Source: Acidobacteriota bacterium (lineage in GTDB: Bacteria; Acidobacteriota; Terriglobia; Terriglobales; Acidobacteriaceae). From it: 18,774 nt of DNA. The position numbers were made by a program, and so were the translations under genes. The stretch covers positions 1 through 18,774 of the forward strand of contig JAKAAZ010000050.1 of the NCBI GenBank assembly GCA_021802085.1. Direction: 5' to 3'. Shown here piece after piece: positions 1-7,790 of the stretch (the first letter of the stretch is position 1; each line of letters begins with the position of its first letter). Under the pieces are notes generated by a model. That model ran no database searches, was not told the origin of the DNA, and saw only the letters and a list, made by a program, of their open reading frames with translations.

Positions 1-13
1 GAGATATGAGTTG

Positions 14-34
14 TCGCTCCCTGGGCGGGAGCGA
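14..34 (-). terminator. Stem-loop just past the transposase remnant stop codon
   Basis: Perfect 8-bp stem (TCGCTCCC / GGGAGCGA) with a 5-nt loop, lying 9 bases beyond the minus-strand stop codon at 43-45. There is no U-tract, so it may be a weak terminator or part of the end of the insertion sequence. No terminal inverted repeat can be confirmed because the window begins here. Confidence 0.35.
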
Positions 35-42
35 GTGCCTGA

Positions 43-590
43 CTACATCGCTGGCAGGTGGATGCCGAGTGCCGCCAGAATTTCCTGCTGGCTCTGGTCG
101 GGCAGGGGCAGTTTGGTCACGATGTTTTCTCCCTCCACCGGCCAGCGCATCCGGCAGCGTAATCGCATCCGGGTTGGTCTCCGTGGCGCCAAAGGCCGCG
201 CGCAGCCGCCGCTCCACTTTCTCCAGCGCCATGTAACTCGTATGCACCTGCTCGGCGTCCAGCTTCGCCGGAGTTACATCGGTGGTCAGCGCATAGCACC
301 CTGCCAGTTTCAGGTTCTGCTCGATGGCCGCCGGCATACATTCCATTCGCAGGCAGTTACTTTCTTTTTGTAACTCGACCAACTCGTCCAACCTATGCCG
401 CGCAACCCAGCCTTGTAACTGGCGCAGTCCGGCTTCCGGCTTACTTCGCGGATGCTTCCCGGCCCATAGGTTGCGCGCCGCGAGCTTACTTTCCAGCCTA
501 GCCAGCTTGTCTTCCAGCTGATACTTCTCCCGCGCCGCCGTGGCTTCATTCCTGCGCAGTACATAGCGGACTTGCGGAGGGGCAGGACCG
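43..590 (-). pseudogene. Decayed IS1634-type (IS4 superfamily) transposase, C-terminal part
   Basis: Reading the minus strand gives a frame with RYVLRRNEATAAREK, then a coiled segment, then LAGCYALTTDVTPAKLDAEQ and YMALEKVE. This matches the order of the C-terminal half of IS1634-family DDE transposases, where the cysteine-tyrosine strand is followed by Y-x-x-L-x-x-VE. The expected next block, which carries the third catalytic acidic residue and the RPIYH-like stretch, is missing. The frame instead runs straight into ERRLRAAFGATETNPDAI and then needs a frameshift near position 145 to reach the normal-looking end ENIVTKLPLP...LGIHLPAM followed by a stop. The copy therefore has an internal deletion and a frameshift, lacks its 5' half, and should be inactive. 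The upstream limit is a judgement: homology-like sequence fades just before the rhodanese gene. Family assignment is from memory of motifs. Confidence 0.65.
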
Positions 591-633
591 CCACTGCCAG
601 CGGCCCGCGCCAACATGTATTCTTGAATGACGT

Positions 634-975
634 ATGGACCTTGAGATTTCGATCCAGAGCCTCCTGGAGAAACTGAAAGACCAGCTGTCCGGCGCCGGTG
701 CGGATCGGTTCTGTTTGCTGGACGTGCGCGAACCATGGGAGGCGGGCCTCTGTTCCTTTCCGAGTTCGCGGCTGATTCCCATGGGAGACGTGCCGTCGCG
801 GGCACATCGGGAGCTGGATCCGGACGCTCACATTGTGGTGGTTTGTCATCGGGGACAGCGCTCGCTCAGCGTGGCACTCTGGCTTCGCGAGCAGGGCTTT
901 GAACAAGCGCAGTCGCTCGCCGGCGGAATCGATGCCTGGGCGAGAACGGTGGACCCGACCATGGCCCGGTACTAA
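634..975 (+). CDS. Single-domain rhodanese (sulfurtransferase)
   Basis: Small cytoplasmic rhodanese of 113 residues, the usual size of a stand-alone domain. It shows the LLDVREPWEAG strand-turn near residues 28-38 and the active-site loop CHRGQRS at 71-77, with Cys71 as the predicted persulfide carrier. It ends with LAGGIDAWARTVDP, typical of the MoeB/ThiF-associated and GlpE-like rhodaneses. The ATG at 634 is the first possible start, because a TGA lies two codons upstream in frame; the ribosome site is weak. It is 42 bases upstream of the M20 peptidase gene and probably starts that transcription unit. A MobA-like gene in the same unit makes sulfur delivery to molybdopterin a reasonable guess, but the true acceptor cannot be read from the sequence. 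Confidence 0.9.
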   Translation: MDLEISIQSLLEKLKDQLSGAGADRFCLLDVREPWEAGLCSFPSSRLIPMGDVPSRAHRELDPDAHIVVVCHRGQRSLSVALWLREQGFEQAQSLAGGIDAWARTVDPTMARY

Positions 976-1017
976 GGGGGGGGACCGCCGAGAAAGCTTG
1001 AATTCTGAGGAATATCC

Positions 1018-2409
1018 ATGCCTACCGAAGCTCTCCAGTTCGCACGCCAGAATCAAAGCCGGTTTCTCGATCAGCTGAAGGAGTTGTTGCGGATTCCGTC
1101 CATCTCTACTTTGCCGGAGCATCGCGGCGACGTACGCCGCGCAGCGGAGGTTCTAGCCGCGGAATTGAAGCGAATCGGGATGGAAAATGTCCAACTGATA
1201 GAAACCAGCGGCCATCCGCTGGTTTATGCCGATTGGTTACATGCGGCCGGCAAGCCGACTTGCCTATGCTATGGCCACTACGATGTGCAGCCTCCCGACC
1301 CGCTGGAGGAATGGATCAGCCCTCCCTTTGAGCCGACGGAACGCAATGGAAACATCTATGCCCGGGGCGCGGTAGATGACAAGGGCCAGATGTATATGCA
1401 CGTCAAGGCGCTGGAAAGCCTGCTGCATGCGCATGACGGCAAATTGCCGCTGAATGTTCGCCTGATTCTGGAAGGCGAGGAAGAAGTTGGAGGCGAGGGG
1501 ATTGCCCAATTTGTCCGTGAGCATCCGGAGCGGCTGCGAGCAGACTTTTCGCTGGTCTCCGATACAGAAATGTTTGCGCCCGATCTTCCCACGCTGTGCG
1601 TTGGCTTGCGCGGCATGATCTACACCGAGATCGAAGCGCACGGAGCGGCCACGGACCTGCACTCCGGCATCTACGGCGGCGCCGCGCCCAACCCATTTTT
1701 CGCGCTATGCCAGGTTCTGGCGCAGTTGAAGGACGCGAACGGACACATCTTGATTCCAGGGGTGTACGACGCGGTAGTTCCACCTTCCGCAGAGGAGTTG
1801 AAGGCGTGGGCATCGCTGCCGTTCAGCGAAGAGGAATTCCTGCATAACGAAGTTGGTTCGTGCGCGTTGACCGGCGAACTGGAATATTCCGTGCTGGAGC
1901 GCCTGTGGGCGCGTCCCACGCTGGAGATTCACGGGATGCCAGGCGGGTTCATTGGCGCAGGCGCCAAGACCGTGATTCCCGCGAAGGCGATTGCAAAGGT
2001 ATCCATGCGCCTGGTTCCGGAGATGGAGCCGCAAAAGATTTTCAATCTCTACAAGCAGTATGTGGAGTCGCTCTGCCCGAGCGGAATCTCGCTCGACGTT
2101 CGCCTGATCCATTCCGGCGATGCGATTGTCATTGGCGTGGATAATCCATACATCGAAGCCGCAACCGCCGCATTGCATCAGGTCTTCGGAAAAGACACTG
2201 TCTTTATCCGCTCCGGCGGTTCCATTCCCATTGTGGGCGACTTCGAGCGCAGCCTGAAGATACCTTCCATCATGATGGGTTTCGGGCTGCCCGATGACAA
2301 TCTTCATGCTCCCAACGAAAAGTTCTGCATTGCGAATTTTCATCGCGGTATCGAATCTTTGATCCACTTCTTTGAGATGCTAGGCGCGGAAGGGCACGGA
2401 GAGGCGTAG
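1018..2409 (+). CDS. M20 family metallopeptidase (dipeptidase-like)
   Basis: Dinuclear zinc peptidase of 463 residues, matching the M20 dipeptidase/CNDP-like group in length. Metal ligands and catalytic residues are all visible: GHYDVQP with His87, GAVDDKGQ with Asp120, EGEEEVG with general base Glu154 and bridging Glu155, SDTEMF with Asp182, and the C-terminal DDNLHAPNE with His430. The lid or dimerisation domain lies roughly between residues 195 and 320, including HGAATDLHSGIYGG around 208-221. No signal peptide is present, so it acts in the cytoplasm, probably in peptide or dipeptide turnover; substrate is unknown. AGGA sits about 7 bases before the ATG. The stop codon TAG overlaps a possible GTG start of the next gene by one base, which suggests translational coupling. 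Confidence 0.93.
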   Translation: MPTEALQFARQNQSRFLDQLKELLRIPSISTLPEHRGDVRRAAEVLAAELKRIGMENVQLIETSGHPLVYADWLHAAGKPTCLCYGHYDVQPPDPLEEWISPPFEPTERNGNIYARGAVDDKGQMYMHVKALESLLHAHDGKLPLNVRLILEGEEEVGGEGIAQFVREHPERLRADFSLVSDTEMFAPDLPTLCVGLRGMIYTEIEAHGAATDLHSGIYGGAAPNPFFALCQVLAQLKDANGHILIPGVYDAVVPPSAEELKAWASLPFSEEEFLHNEVGSCALTGELEYSVLERLWARPTLEIHGMPGGFIGAGAKTVIPAKAIAKVSMRLVPEMEPQKIFNLYKQYVESLCPSGISLDVRLIHSGDAIVIGVDNPYIEAATAALHQVFGKDTVFIRSGGSIPIVGDFERSLKIPSIMMGFGLPDDNLHAPNEKFCIANFHRGIESLIHFFEMLGAEGHGEA

Positions 2410-2447
2410 TGCAGCCGGGGTTGGCTCCCGCGCGGCGCGAATCTGCG

Positions 2448-3182
2448 ATGAAGCAAGCAAGCGAGAAAATCTCCGGTTTTGTGCTGGCGGGCGGCCGCAG
2501 CACGCGATTGAGCCAGGACAAGGCGCTGTTGACCTGGTTGAGTGAAGAAAATTGTAAAGAGAACGGGCGAACCTTACTGGATCACGCGATCGCTCGACTC
2601 AGGCTCATCTGCGATACGGTTTCGATTTGTGCCGACCGCGACGATCTCCGCCGGCCCGAACCCTTTATTTCGGATGTTCTGCCAGACAGCGGACCGCTGG
2701 GCGGAATCGTGGCTGCGCTGGGACAATCGCAGACCGAGTGGAACATGTTCCTCGCCGTCGATTTGCCGCTGTTGCCGGTCGAGGTTTTCGCGGCGCTGGT
2801 GGCGCGCGTGCAACTGGAAGAGCAGAACGCACGCGATGCCAATCCACCTCCGCAGGATCGACTCGCCTGCATCCTTCCGCAGTTGGACGGCCTGCCGCAG
2901 CCCCTCTGCGGGCTTTATCGCCGCGCTCTCGCTCCAGGACTGCGCCGGGCGCTGGAACAGGGGAAGAGAAAGATCATGACCGCGCTTCAGGAGGCCATTC
3001 GCGACTCCGGGACCACGATGGAATCTCAGCCGCGGGGGTGCTCGCTTCGCATTGAGCTGTGGGATGCGGCAGGTTTTGCTGCGAGCACGAAAACCTCGTC
3101 CTCGCTGCTGGCCAGCGACTGGTTCCTGAATATCAATACGCCTGAGGATTGGCAGCGGGCGCAAGACTTGATGTCCGCATAG
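2448..3182 (+). CDS. mobA: Molybdenum cofactor guanylyltransferase-like NTP transferase (MobA family)
   Basis: NTP_transf_3-type nucleotidyltransferase of about 244 residues. The nucleotide-binding loop LAGGRSTRLSQDKALL at 13-28 is the MobA pattern (LAGG-x-S-x-R-x-G-x-DK), with the usual Gly replaced by Ser22. SGPLGGI at 81-87 and the metal-binding Asp105 in FLAVDLPLLP follow, then CGLYRRAL and a C-terminal FLNINTPEDW. MobA adds GMP to molybdopterin to form the guanine dinucleotide cofactor; CTP-specific relatives (MocA) look similar, so nucleotide preference is not certain. I chose ATG 2448, ten residues before the FVLAGG strand as is usual. A GTG at 2409 has a better-spaced GGAG and overlaps the upstream stop, and is the alternative start. 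Confidence 0.78.
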   Translation: MKQASEKISGFVLAGGRSTRLSQDKALLTWLSEENCKENGRTLLDHAIARLRLICDTVSICADRDDLRRPEPFISDVLPDSGPLGGIVAALGQSQTEWNMFLAVDLPLLPVEVFAALVARVQLEEQNARDANPPPQDRLACILPQLDGLPQPLCGLYRRALAPGLRRALEQGKRKIMTALQEAIRDSGTTMESQPRGCSLRIELWDAAGFAASTKTSSSLLASDWFLNINTPEDWQRAQDLMSA

Positions 3183-3240
3183 CTTCTGCCGGACGGAGAA
3201 TTCGGAGCAATCCATTTCAACTTCGGCTATCTTCTAAGGA

Positions 3241-4029
3241 ATGGGAGAGAGTCCGGCCGCGTCCGTCCAGTCCTTCATCGCCTTCGAACATGTGTGCAAG
3301 CGATTCGGCGACAATGTCGTGCTCGATGATGTCAGCTTCTTCGTGATGCCTGGAGAAACGCTATGCATCATTGGGCGAAGCGGCGTAGGCAAGTCAGTTT
3401 CGCTGGAAATCATCATGGGATTTCTCAAGCCCGATGCGGGCAGCATTGTGGTCAAGGGCGAGGACGTTACAGATTTCACAGAGACCCAAATGGAAGCCGT
3501 TCGACGCAGGGTGACGATGGTCTTCCAAAGCGGTGCATTGTTCGATTCATTGACGGTGTTCGAGAACGTTGCCTTTCCGCTGCGGCAGAAGGGAGAACTG
3601 AGCGAGGACCAGATCGATCAAATCGTCAATGGGTTGCTGGGAATGGTTGGCGTGAGTGAAATGGCCCACAGTCTGCCGTCGGGCCTTTCCACAGGGATGA
3701 GGCGGGCAGTTGCGATCGGGCGCGCATTGGCGGCCCAGCCGGAGGCGATACTGTACGACGAGCCGACCACGATGGTCGACCCCCTAATGGCGCACCTGAT
3801 GGGAAATCTGATCCAGAAGGTGAAATTCCAGCTACATCTGACCAGCATTGTTGTGACCCACGATATGGAGTTTGCCGAGAAACTGGCGGATCGCGTACTG
3901 TTTCTGCATGAAGGCAAGGTCCACTTTTTTGGTTCGGTGGCAGAACTCCGCCAGACGTCCGACCCGATTTTGCAGGAATTTTTACGGCTTGACCAACGTA
4001 CTCTTCCGAATCCAGCACTGTGGAAATAG
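3241..4029 (+). CDS. ABC transporter ATP-binding protein, MlaF/Ttg2A-like
   Basis: ABC ATPase of 262 residues. It shows Walker A GRSGVGKS (45-52), Q-loop MVFQSGALFDSLTV with Gln96, signature LSTGMRR (149-155), Walker B ILYDEP with Glu174, and switch His207 in VTHDME. The FQSGALFDSLTVFENVAFPL block and DEPTT-x-x-DP are hallmarks of the MlaF/Ttg2A group, which drives retrograde phospholipid movement between outer and inner membranes with MlaE permease and MlaD. No permease or MlaD gene is adjacent, so it would have to work with partners encoded elsewhere. Two oddities are a Thr in the signature (LSTGM instead of LSGGM) and MVD in place of GLD in the D-loop. An in-frame TAA lies two codons before the ATG, so this start is firm, but AAGGA sits directly against the start codon, closer than normal. 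Confidence 0.88.
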   Translation: MGESPAASVQSFIAFEHVCKRFGDNVVLDDVSFFVMPGETLCIIGRSGVGKSVSLEIIMGFLKPDAGSIVVKGEDVTDFTETQMEAVRRRVTMVFQSGALFDSLTVFENVAFPLRQKGELSEDQIDQIVNGLLGMVGVSEMAHSLPSGLSTGMRRAVAIGRALAAQPEAILYDEPTTMVDPLMAHLMGNLIQKVKFQLHLTSIVVTHDMEFAEKLADRVLFLHEGKVHFFGSVAELRQTSDPILQEFLRLDQRTLPNPALWK

Positions 4030-4435
4030 AACAAGAATTGGTGCAATCTCTCTATTAACCCATTCCTTTGCCGCAAGTTTGTATCAAGATTCCTCTTGGT
4101 ACGGAGGATCGTATTTCCATTGCAATCCGCCCGCTAAGCATCTACCATCGTGGAAATGTCGGCGATGAATTATTAGGTTACTGCGATCTGTCAGGAAGCA
4201 TCTAACCCAAAAGTCGCGATCTATGGAAGGTTCCTGAAACTGAGGACAGTCAAATAAATTCTGGATACAGACTTCAGGGATGCAAGTGAAGATTTCTTGC
4301 ATTCCGGTTTTTTCCCCAGGCAAGTGACCACGTAAAGAAAGATGGACATGCCCTGTTGACTCTATTCTTGAGAACCCTTTGGAATTCCTTCTGCCGGTTG
4401 TGATGACTCACAAACTCGATTAGAGAAGACACAGA
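4030..4435 (+). other. 406-base gap without a convincing gene
   Basis: Stretch between the ABC ATPase and the sugar transferase. Both strands contain short open frames, but none has a recognisable motif or a good ribosome site. It contains a strong intrinsic terminator (4277-4313) that ends the upstream run, and a 9-base direct repeat AAGCATCTA at 4136-4144 and 4196-4204, exactly 60 bases apart. The 120 bases after the terminator should hold the promoter of the sugar transferase gene; I see no clear sigma-70 pair there. Confidence 0.6.
4277..4313 (+). terminator. Intrinsic terminator
   Basis: A 10-bp stem, GGGATGCAAG pairing with CTTGCATTCC (one G-U pair), has a 9-nt loop and is followed by GG and six T residues. 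This is a classic rho-independent terminator on the plus strand, about 250 bases beyond the ABC ATPase stop codon, so the upstream mRNA has an unusually long 3' tail or a separate small RNA ends here. Confidence 0.8.
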
Positions 4436-5977
4436 ATGGCTTCCCCTGATCTAAGTCATTGGTTTCCGGCTCGAAGTTCGGATAATTTTGTCGAATTGCG
4501 CCCGCAGGCAGGCGGAATCGGTCCCGCTGGCCGCAGTCCGTCCCGCACGGTGACGCTGCTGTGGATGGCGCTCGACGTACTTACGGTTGTCCTCGTGGCC
4601 ACATTGGCCACCCACCTACGCAAAACGGATGTACTCTCGTACTTCGACAGCCGCGCGCCGCTTGCGGCAAGCCCCTCTTCTCTTCTGCTCTATCTTGCGG
4701 GCTTTTCGATAATTCTTATCCTGGTGAGCCGGGCCCACGGACTCTATGGACCCCTGCAGGCATTCAGTGGGTTACGAGAACAGCGGCTGACGGTGCAGAC
4801 GTGCTTCACCGCGGGCCTCATCCTTGCGGGCGCTCTGTATTTCGGACGCGCCGACACGATTTCCCGCGCCGTCGTTATCGCCACTTTGGTGGGGACAACG
4901 GTATTTCTCTGTGTTCGGCGTGCGGTCTGGCGCCTTACGCTGTACAAGCGGTATGAAAAGGGCCTCGATACCAGGAATGTTCTGGTCATTGGAGTTGGTT
5001 CTTTAGGACTCGCGATTCGCAGCCATTTGCAGAGAATTCGCCATCTTGGTTTCACCTTCAAAGGATTTGTGCGAACCGGGCACGAGGGCAGCGACGCTGC
5101 CAATCACCACATGAACTCTGTCGGACACGACCTGTCGCTGGAGATTCTGGGTGATTTGTCGGAGCTGGGAGATTTGATTCGGCGTCATTTTATCGATGAG
5201 ATCTTTGTGACTGGCCCCTGCGAACGCGGCGTGGTCAAGCGGCTCATTGCGGAGGCCAGTGCCTGGGGCGTCGATGTGCGCGTGATTCCCGATCTGTATG
5301 ACGGTCTCGCATGGAACGCGCCGATTGAGTATGTGGGCCAATTTCCCACCATGCCGCTGCATCGCCATCACATCCCGGTGGTTGGCCAGCTATTGAAACG
5401 ATGCCTGGATGTGGTCGTCTCCGCATGCGCTCTGCTTGTACTCAGTCCGTTGCTGCTATTGATTATTGTGGCGATACGCCTGGATTCGCCGGGGCCGATC
5501 TTTTATGGGGCCGAACGGATTGGCATCAAGGGTCGCAGATTTCGCTGCTGGAAATTTCGTACCATGGTGGTCAACGCCGACAGTCTTCGTGAGCAGTTCA
5601 ACCATAAGAATGAACGCGACGGAGTACTGTTCAAAATGAGCGGCGACCCTCGGGTCACCTGCCTTGGCCGGATTTTGCGCAAGTATTCGCTGGATGAGCT
5701 TCCTCAGTTTGTCAATGTCCTGGCCGGGCATATGAGCGTGGTCGGTCCACGGCCTCCGCTGGCTGGAGAGGTTCGCCTGTATGAATTGCGGCACCTGCGT
5801 CGGCTGGAGGTATTGCCTGGGATCACTGGCCTCTGGCAGGTACAAGCGCGGCAGGATCCTTCGTTCGATCAGTACATTTCGCTCGATACCGCATACATCG
5901 ACAATTGGAGCCTGTGGCTCGATCTCAAAATCATGACCCGCACTGTGGGCGTGGTCCTCAGCGGAACCGGAACCTAG
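4436..5977 (+). CDS. Polyprenyl-phosphate sugar-1-phosphate transferase (exopolysaccharide initiating enzyme)
   Basis: 513-residue polyprenyl glycosylphosphotransferase of the WbaP/WcaJ architecture. Four N-terminal membrane helices lie near residues 39-60, 82-98, 121-136 and 144-161. A Rossmann-like domain begins with NVLVIGVGSLGLAIR (181-195). A membrane-reentrant helix at about 322-348 precedes the catalytic domain. That domain shows KFRTM (373-377), the catalytic Asp-Glu pair in SLDELPQF (Asp420-Glu421), VVGPRPPL (435-442) and PGITGLWQV (461-469). It transfers a sugar-1-phosphate (often glucose or galactose) from a UDP-sugar to undecaprenyl phosphate, the first step of exopolysaccharide or O-antigen repeat synthesis, at the inner membrane. 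Donor sugar cannot be read from the sequence. No glycosyltransferase or export genes are adjacent, so it stands apart from a polysaccharide cluster. The ribosome site is weak. Confidence 0.93.
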   Translation: MASPDLSHWFPARSSDNFVELRPQAGGIGPAGRSPSRTVTLLWMALDVLTVVLVATLATHLRKTDVLSYFDSRAPLAASPSSLLLYLAGFSIILILVSRAHGLYGPLQAFSGLREQRLTVQTCFTAGLILAGALYFGRADTISRAVVIATLVGTTVFLCVRRAVWRLTLYKRYEKGLDTRNVLVIGVGSLGLAIRSHLQRIRHLGFTFKGFVRTGHEGSDAANHHMNSVGHDLSLEILGDLSELGDLIRRHFIDEIFVTGPCERGVVKRLIAEASAWGVDVRVIPDLYDGLAWNAPIEYVGQFPTMPLHRHHIPVVGQLLKRCLDVVVSACALLVLSPLLLLIIVAIRLDSPGPIFYGAERIGIKGRRFRCWKFRTMVVNADSLREQFNHKNERDGVLFKMSGDPRVTCLGRILRKYSLDELPQFVNVLAGHMSVVGPRPPLAGEVRLYELRHLRRLEVLPGITGLWQVQARQDPSFDQYISLDTAYIDNWSLWLDLKIMTRTVGVVLSGTGT

Positions 5978-6069
5978 CCATCGCCGCGGCGTATTTTTGG
6001 CAACACGCTTCTCTCGGGCATCTCTTGCCAGAGGACTGCAGACCGGCAACTCCCATGATGGCTGCATGT

Positions 6070-6098
6070 TTGTTTCCGCCATCTCCGCTGGTTACACT
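6070..6098 (+). promoter_or_regulatory. Candidate sigma-70 promoter of nadE
   Basis: TTGTTT (6070-6075) and TACACT (6093-6098) are separated by 17 bases. Transcription would be expected to start 6-7 bases after the -10 box, at or next to the GTG start codon of nadE at 6105. No Shine-Dalgarno sequence precedes that codon. This was found by eye only. Confidence 0.35.
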
Positions 6099-6104
6099 AG
6101 ATGA

Positions 6105-7760
6105 GTGAAGCTCGCCCTGGCCCAGATCAATCCGACCATCGGAGATTTCCTGGGGAATGTGCGCAAGATCGCCGAGTTAAGCCTGGTGAGCGATCGACAG
6201 GGTGCCGACATGGTCGTCTTTCCCGAGATGGCCGTCTGCGGCTATCCACCCGCCGACTTGCTGGAAAAAACATCGTTTCTGGCGCGCGCCGAGGAAGCAC
6301 TGGCGGAGATTGCCGTCGCGGTCACGGCGCAGCATCCGATCGCGATTGTCTGCGGATGCCCGACGCCAGCCCCCGCAAATTCCGGCAAGCGAGTGATGAA
6401 CTCGGCGGTGGTACTGCGCGATGGGCGGGTTGAATTCGTCCAGTCCAAGATGTTGCTGCCGTACTATGACGTGTTCGACGAGCAGAGATACTTTGCGCCC
6501 GCCCCGAGCCAGGTCTTGTACGAACTGGATGGTGAGCGCATTGCGATCACCATCTGTGAAGATGCCTGGAATGATAAGAATTTCTGGCCGCAGCGTTTGT
6601 ATCCAGTCGATCCGGTCGAAAATCTCATGCACCAGGGCGCCACCCTCATCGTCAATCTATCGGCGTCACCCTACTACCGCGACAAGAGAGCCATGCGGCG
6701 CGCCATGCTGGCGGCCATCGCCCGACGCCATCATGTCCCCGTGGCCATGGTCAACCAGGTGGGCGGCAACGACAGCCTGATCTTCGATGGCAGCAGCCTT
6801 GTTCTGGATGCGGAGGGGCGTTCGATCGCGCAGGCCGGCTCCTTTCAGGAAGATCTTATTTTCGTCGATCTTCCGTCTGCTTCCGCGGGTGCGTGCCGAC
6901 CGGACGAAGAGGAAGATGTTGCCGTATTTGAGGGGCTCGTTCTGGGGACGCGGGACTATGTGCGCAAGTGCGGATTTTCGAAGGCCATAGTCGGACTCAG
7001 CGGAGGCATTGATTCGGCGCTGGTAGCGGTGATTGCGACCGAAGCCCTGGGGGCGGAGAATGTACTCGGCGTCGGCATGCCCAGCGAATATTCCTCTCCT
7101 GGGTCCATCGAGGATGCACGGCAACTGGCGCGGAACCTTGGCATCCAGTGGGAATTGATACCGATCCGCGACATCTTTCAGGACCATCTACGCGCTTTGC
7201 GCCCCATTCTCAAAGATCGACCGGCGGATATCACGGAAGAAAATCTGCAGTCGCGAATTCGGGGAACCCTGCTGATGGCCTTGTCGAACAAGTTGGGCGC
7301 GCTGGTGCTGACGACGGGCAATAAATCGGAGATGTCGACCGGGTACTGTACTCTGTACGGAGACATGGTGGGGGCGCTGGCAGTCATCGGAGACGTGTAT
7401 AAAACCTGCGTCTATCGGCTGGCGCAATACGCCAATCGAGGCCGGGAAATCATTCCAGAAAGCACATTGACAAAACCGCCATCGGCGGAACTGCGACCGG
7501 GCCAGCAGGATACCGATTCGTTGCCGCCGTATGACGTGCTCGATCCAATTCTTGAGGCATATGTGGAGCGGTACGAAACGGCGGAGGAAATTGTACAATC
7601 GAGCATATTGCCTCTGGATATTGCCTTGGTTCGAAACATACTGCGCATGGTCGAGCGCAGTGAATATAAGCGCCAGCAGGCGGCGCCTATCTTGAAAGTG
7701 ACGCAAAAATCCTTTGGGGTAGGTCGCCGGTTTCCCATCGCGGTCAAAGTGCAAGTTTAA
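6105..7760 (+). CDS. nadE: Glutamine-dependent NAD(+) synthetase
   Basis: 551-residue two-domain enzyme, the normal length for bacterial glutamine-dependent NadE. The N-terminal nitrilase-like glutaminase domain carries the Glu-Lys-Cys triad: Glu41 in FPEMAVCGYPP, Lys115 in SKMLLPYYDVFDE, and Cys151 in ITICEDAWND. The C-terminal synthetase domain has the PP-loop SGGIDS (299-304), followed by GVGMPSEYSSPGS and TTGNKSEMSTGY around 403-414. It converts deamido-NAD, ATP and glutamine-derived ammonia to NAD in the cytoplasm, the last step of NAD synthesis. The start is GTG 6105, since the protein then begins MKLALAQINPTIGD like its relatives; the ATG four bases upstream is out of frame. No ribosome site is visible. 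The next gene begins 30 bases after the stop and is likely co-transcribed. Confidence 0.96.
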   Translation: MKLALAQINPTIGDFLGNVRKIAELSLVSDRQGADMVVFPEMAVCGYPPADLLEKTSFLARAEEALAEIAVAVTAQHPIAIVCGCPTPAPANSGKRVMNSAVVLRDGRVEFVQSKMLLPYYDVFDEQRYFAPAPSQVLYELDGERIAITICEDAWNDKNFWPQRLYPVDPVENLMHQGATLIVNLSASPYYRDKRAMRRAMLAAIARRHHVPVAMVNQVGGNDSLIFDGSSLVLDAEGRSIAQAGSFQEDLIFVDLPSASAGACRPDEEEDVAVFEGLVLGTRDYVRKCGFSKAIVGLSGGIDSALVAVIATEALGAENVLGVGMPSEYSSPGSIEDARQLARNLGIQWELIPIRDIFQDHLRALRPILKDRPADITEENLQSRIRGTLLMALSNKLGALVLTTGNKSEMSTGYCTLYGDMVGALAVIGDVYKTCVYRLAQYANRGREIIPESTLTKPPSAELRPGQQDTDSLPPYDVLDPILEAYVERYETAEEIVQSSILPLDIALVRNILRMVERSEYKRQQAAPILKVTQKSFGVGRRFPIAVKVQV

Positions 7761-7790
7761 CAAAATGATTTCCACGTTCGAGGTATATCC

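Noticed and set aside
310..1122. Long 270-codon open frame on the minus strand
   Set aside because: It covers the rhodanese gene and the transposase remnant antisense or in another phase; the rhodanese motifs and the transposase blocks lie in other frames, and this frame shows no domain.
4136..4204. AAGCATCTA repeated at 60-base spacing as a CRISPR or iteron array
   Set aside because: There are only two short copies and no further repeat; this is too little for an array and is noted only as a possible site pair.
4084..4323. 79-codon minus-strand frame in the 4030-4435 gap
   Set aside because: It starts with TTG, lacks a ribosome site, runs through the terminator hairpin, and has no recognisable motif.
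5982..5997. CGCCGCGGCG followed by TATTTTT after the sugar transferase, as a terminator
   Set aside because: The palindrome has no loop; a real hairpin would keep only about three base pairs.
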